This document shows positions 5,907 to 6,020 of a DNA stretch of 6,020 bases, one piece after another. A program made the translations under genes and the position numbers. A model generated the notes under the pieces. It searched no databases. It worked only from the letters and a program-made list of their open reading frames with translations, and was not told the origin of the DNA. Positions within the stretch are counted from its first letter, which is position 1. Each line of letters starts with the position of its first letter. Where the stretch lies: the NCBI GenBank assembly GCA_003243865.1, contig QHBQ01000330.1, positions 1 through 6,020 on the forward strand, read 5' to 3'. The stretch is from Candidatus Chloroheliales bacterium. Its GTDB lineage: Bacteria > Chloroflexota > Chloroflexia > QHBQ01.

Positions 5907-6020
5907 TTACTTGCTCTGCCAGGGTTTCTCCACGAGCGCGAATAGCATCTGTGCCGGTGTCTCCACCACCGCCTGCGCCGCACCGGCTACTCCTGCTTTT
6001 GCCAGGTCATCGCGGACGGC
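5907..6020 (-). CDS. C-terminal fragment of an unrecognised protein (5' end outside window)
   Basis: Reading leftwards from base 6020, the minus strand is open for 37 codons and stops at TAA (plus-strand TTA at 5907-5909). The visible residues are rich in Ala and Val, run through AVRDDLAKAG and AAQAVVETPAQMLFALVE, and end KPWQSK. The pattern suggests an amphipathic helix with a short polar tail. There are no transmembrane segments or motifs I recognise, and I assign no function. Support for it being real is the convergent arrangement with aroF, the hairpin terminator 17 bases past its stop, and the absence of any other plausible gene in the last 160 bases. The fragment is short, so chance remains possible. 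Confidence 0.55.
   Translation of the reverse strand, partial: AVRDDLAKAGVAGAAQAVVETPAQMLFALVEKPWQSK

Overview
This is an ordinary-looking bacterial chromosome segment of roughly 60% GC (estimated by eye), densely coding on the plus strand. It is devoted to tryptophan and general aromatic amino-acid biosynthesis. The gene set, the ferredoxin-like-domain DAHP synthase, the AroH-class chorismate mutase and the heptanucleotide intergenic repeats suggest a member of the Chloroflexota (class Chloroflexia). That placement is inference from remembered family resemblance, not a search.

Layout: the 3' part of trpS (tryptophanyl-tRNA synthetase, 1-624); an 84-nt gap filled by two opposing heptamer arrays that can form a long hairpin; trpC (709-1497) and trpF (1494-2123), joined by an ATGA overlap; a 112-nt gap holding an inverted pair of GC-rich palindromic units; trpB (2236-3456) and trpA (3453-4292), joined by ATGA; aroH chorismate mutase (4289-4675), again joined to trpA by ATGA; a 92-nt gap with a five-unit heptamer array; aroF DAHP synthase (4768-5859); a hairpin terminator (5860-5889); and the 3' end of an unrecognised minus-strand gene (5907-6020) converging on aroF.

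How the genes work together: AroF commits carbon to the shikimate pathway that ends in chorismate. TrpC, TrpF and TrpBA carry out the last steps from CdRP precursor to tryptophan. TrpS charges tRNA-Trp with the product. AroH diverts chorismate to prephenate for Phe and Tyr, so the cluster holds both competing branches. The chorismate-to-PRA steps (trpE, trpG, trpD) are not in the window and must be elsewhere. No Trp-codon leader, T-box or recognisable TRAP target was seen.

I found no undescribed multi-gene system here. The most unusual signal is repetitive DNA moulded into gene ends. A palindromic element encodes the last residues of TrpA and also supplies the ribosome binding site of aroH. 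A heptamer array encodes the last residues of AroH. A third array pair forms a hairpin abutting the trpC ribosome binding site.
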